A stretch of 6,607 bases of DNA from positions 1 to 6,607 of the forward strand of contig JAWLES010000135.1 of NCBI GenBank assembly GCA_041685935.1, in the 5' to 3' direction. Positions within the stretch are counted from its first letter, which is position 1, and the number at the start of each line of letters is the position of its first letter. Below the pieces are notes generated by a model. It saw nothing but the letters and a program-made list of their open reading frames with translations, ran no database searches and was not told where the DNA came from. Shown here piece by piece: positions 5,423 to 6,607 of the stretch. This DNA comes from JAIPEK01 sp041685935 (lineage in GTDB: Bacteria > Desulfobacterota > Desulfobacteria > Desulfobacterales > Desulfobacteraceae). A program made the position numbers and the translations under genes.

Positions 5423-6094
5423 ATGGCGGAACAACCGATTCATATACCAATATCACCCGAAATCAGCCCGGAAGAGCTGATTAACGACCATCCCGGTGTA
5501 CTGAAGCTGTTTGTTCGGCTGCGGCTGAAATGCGTTGGATGTCCGTTCGCACATATTCACACCCTTGCAGACGTTGCTGCGGAGTACAATCTGAATATGA
5601 AAGAGTTTCTGGAAAGAATTAATGAAGAAATCCGAATCGCGGAAGCATCAAACAGCAGGAAGCAAAAAAATTCAGACCGTATTGAACAACAATCAGTTGA
5701 AAAATGCTTTTCCAGGCGGGAACCGGATAAACCGACAACAACAATGAATCAGGAGGCTTTAATGAGCGAAAACACCATTGAAAAAGGCAAGTCATTTAAC
5801 CTTGAAAAATTTGTAGACTACTCGAATGGATCAGTCGTAAGTAAAACACTGTTAAAAAAGGACATCGGAAATATTACCCTGTTTGCATTCGACAAAGACC
5901 AGGGCTTGAGCGAACATACAGCTCCGTTTGACGCCATGGTGTATATTCTTGACGGGACTGCCGGGATAACGATTGACGGCAAGACGCAAAACGTTTCCGC
6001 AGGAGAGATGCTTGTCATGCCTGCGAACATACCCCATGCCCTGAAAGCGGTGGAACCTTTTAAAATGCTGCTTGTAATGATTCGCGGAGAATAG
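5423..6094 (+). CDS. DUF1858 redox-disulfide domain fused to a cupin
   Basis: This 223-residue frame joins two domains. Residues 7-75 match the DUF1858 / hybrid-cluster-protein-associated disulfide domain, with ISPEELINDHPGVLKLF and the CVGCP redox pair (Cys37, Cys40). Residues about 125-222 are a single cupin. Cupin motif 1 is around LSEHTAPFDAMVYILDGTAG (162-181, with His165) and motif 2 is GEMLVMPANIPHALKA (194-209, with His205). These are normally two small separate proteins. The linker (about 78-113) is low in hydrophobics and its DNA is A-rich, like an intergenic gap without a stop. The ATG at 5423 has no good ribosome-binding site, whereas an internal ATG at 5762 has an excellent one. 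DUF1858 proteins are linked to nitrosative and redox stress in anaerobes; the cupin ligand is unknown. The fusion is read directly from the sequence; its expression as one chain is uncertain. Confidence 0.85.
   Translation: MAEQPIHIPISPEISPEELINDHPGVLKLFVRLRLKCVGCPFAHIHTLADVAAEYNLNMKEFLERINEEIRIAEASNSRKQKNSDRIEQQSVEKCFSRREPDKPTTTMNQEALMSENTIEKGKSFNLEKFVDYSNGSVVSKTLLKKDIGNITLFAFDKDQGLSEHTAPFDAMVYILDGTAGITIDGKTQNVSAGEMLVMPANIPHALKAVEPFKMLLVMIRGE
5762..6094 (+). CDS. Internal in-frame start giving a stand-alone cupin (110 aa)
   Basis: AGGAGG at 5751-5756 sits 5 bp before an ATG at 5762 that is in frame with the fusion gene. Translation from here gives MSENTIEKGKSF and a complete single-domain cupin of usual length. 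The signal is much stronger than that of the upstream start, so the short cupin may be the main product, with or without the full-length fusion. This is an alternative product of the same frame, not a separate locus. Confidence 0.6.
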   Translation: MSENTIEKGKSFNLEKFVDYSNGSVVSKTLLKKDIGNITLFAFDKDQGLSEHTAPFDAMVYILDGTAGITIDGKTQNVSAGEMLVMPANIPHALKAVEPFKMLLVMIRGE

Positions 6095-6128
6095 CGAAAT
6101 CCTGCGGAGTCTTTCAGGGACAATCATC

Positions 6129-6158
6129 AGGAGCCGGGCATTTACCTGCCCGGCTCCT
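6129..6158. terminator. Strong hairpin between convergent genes
   Basis: AGGAGCCGGGCA and its exact complement flank a 6-base loop, a GC-rich 12-bp stem located 34 bp after the cupin stop. Neither strand has a T-tract after the stem, so it is not a textbook intrinsic terminator. Position between convergent genes suggests a bidirectional transcription barrier or an RNA 3'-end stabiliser. Confidence 0.55.
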
Positions 6159-6270
6159 CAAGCATTCCCTGGATAACACCATCCAGGCGTTCGATGGCGG
6201 AGACCGCCTGATCCGACCAATCCGATGCGCTCAGCCGCCATTGCCAAAGATCCGGTTTACCCGCCGACAT
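6142..6270 (-). other. Possible small ORF or frameshifted 3' extension of the coiled-coil gene
   Basis: A 42-codon frame starts with ATG at 6270, overlaps the end of the coiled-coil gene by 14 bp in another frame and stops inside the loop of the hairpin at 6129-6158. Its product (MSAGKPDLWQWRLSASDWSD, then an amphipathic stretch AVSAIERLDGVIQGMLEE) looks protein-like and its third codon positions are rich in G and C. AAGGGA lies almost directly before the ATG, too close for a good start. It may be a tiny coupled gene, the true C-terminus after a frameshift, or chance. Unresolved. Confidence 0.3.
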
Positions 6271-6559
6271 TCCCTTGGGATAGCTCTTCCCATGCTCTGT
6301 CAACGCTGGATCCAATTTCGCCCACAAGGCCTTCCAGTTTTGATTTATCATCTGACCAGTCCGAAGGGCATTCTTTCTCCAGCCGTTCTTTCTGCATTTC
6401 AAGCTCGGAAATTGAATTTTTAATATCTCCGACAATGGGAAGAATCTGCTGCTTTACTGATGATCCGCCTGCGTCCAATTGATGTTCGATCTTGCTTAAC
6501 GATTCTTTGTAACTGCTCAGCTGTTTTTCCATTTGACTGCAAAAATCCTGTAACTGCAT
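6257..6559 (-). CDS. Small coiled-coil protein of unknown function
   Basis: This is a 100-residue, highly charged, soluble protein. Residues 1-65 form a likely helical coiled coil (MQLQDFCSQMEKQLSSYKES, then SISELEMQKERLEKE), followed by a Trp-containing region (PSDWSDDKSKLEGL) and DRAWEELSQG near the end. The layout, an N-terminal coiled coil followed by an AWEEL-type segment, loosely recalls small stress-related coiled-coil proteins of the sll1863 type, but I would not name it on that basis. The start at 6559 is well supported by AAGGAG 8 bp upstream. It converges on the cupin gene across a hairpin. No signal peptide or membrane segment is visible. Its end is uncertain, because protein-like sequence continues in another frame beyond the TAA at 6257-6259. 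Confidence 0.75.
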   Translation of the reverse strand: MQLQDFCSQMEKQLSSYKESLSKIEHQLDAGGSSVKQQILPIVGDIKNSISELEMQKERLEKECPSDWSDDKSKLEGLVGEIGSSVDRAWEELSQGNVGG

Positions 6560-6607
6560 TTGGTTTTCTCCTTTTAATTAGTTCCGGTTTCGGGGTTCCA
6601 TAACACC

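Overview
The window looks like an anaerobic or microaerophilic bacterium, most likely a sulfate-reducing-type Desulfobacterota (Deltaproteobacteria). This is inferred from the gene families: a two-CW cysteine domain, a CBS protein of the HPP-associated type, a DUF1858 redox-disulfide domain, a bacterial hemerythrin and a QueG-like Fe-S protein. No rRNA, tRNA, CRISPR array or insertion sequence is visible.

Left edge (1-425, +): the 3' end of a QueG-related 4Fe-4S protein. It converges on a long minus-strand gene cluster (4367 down to 476). In transcription order the cluster holds a truncated CBS-domain protein, the C-terminal remnant of an HPP-family membrane protein, a hemerythrin-like protein, a soluble kinase (two-CW domain, cyclic-nucleotide-binding-like domain, Ser/Thr kinase domain), a PP2C phosphatase and a VOC/glyoxalase-fold protein. 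The last four are tightly packed, with an 8-bp overlap, a 4-bp ATGA overlap and a 6-bp gap. They form a plausible phosphorylation module with an oxygen/NO-type diiron protein and a kinase/phosphatase pair.

Centre (4368-4570): a divergent control region. It carries an FNR-type box (TTGAC-N4-ATCAA), which lies 41.5 bp upstream of the start implied by a candidate minus-strand -10, and a perfect 16-bp inverted repeat further down the predicted leader. On the plus strand follow a Crp/Fnr-family regulator (4571-5266) and a DUF1858-cupin fusion (5423-6094). The fusion's own upstream region has an 18-bp inverted repeat (ATTTGC-N6-GCAAAT), also centred exactly 41.5 bp upstream of the start implied by a good -10 box.

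Right edge: a strong 12-bp-stem hairpin separates the cupin gene from a minus-strand gene for a small coiled-coil protein (6257-6559), whose 3' end may be frameshifted or followed by a tiny overlapping ORF.

Working model (inference): a Crp/Fnr-controlled redox or nitrosative-stress island. A hemerythrin is translationally coupled to a cysteine-rich sensor kinase and its phosphatase, and a redox-disulfide/cupin protein is driven by the neighbouring regulator. The CBS/HPP part of the island appears to have suffered an internal deletion.
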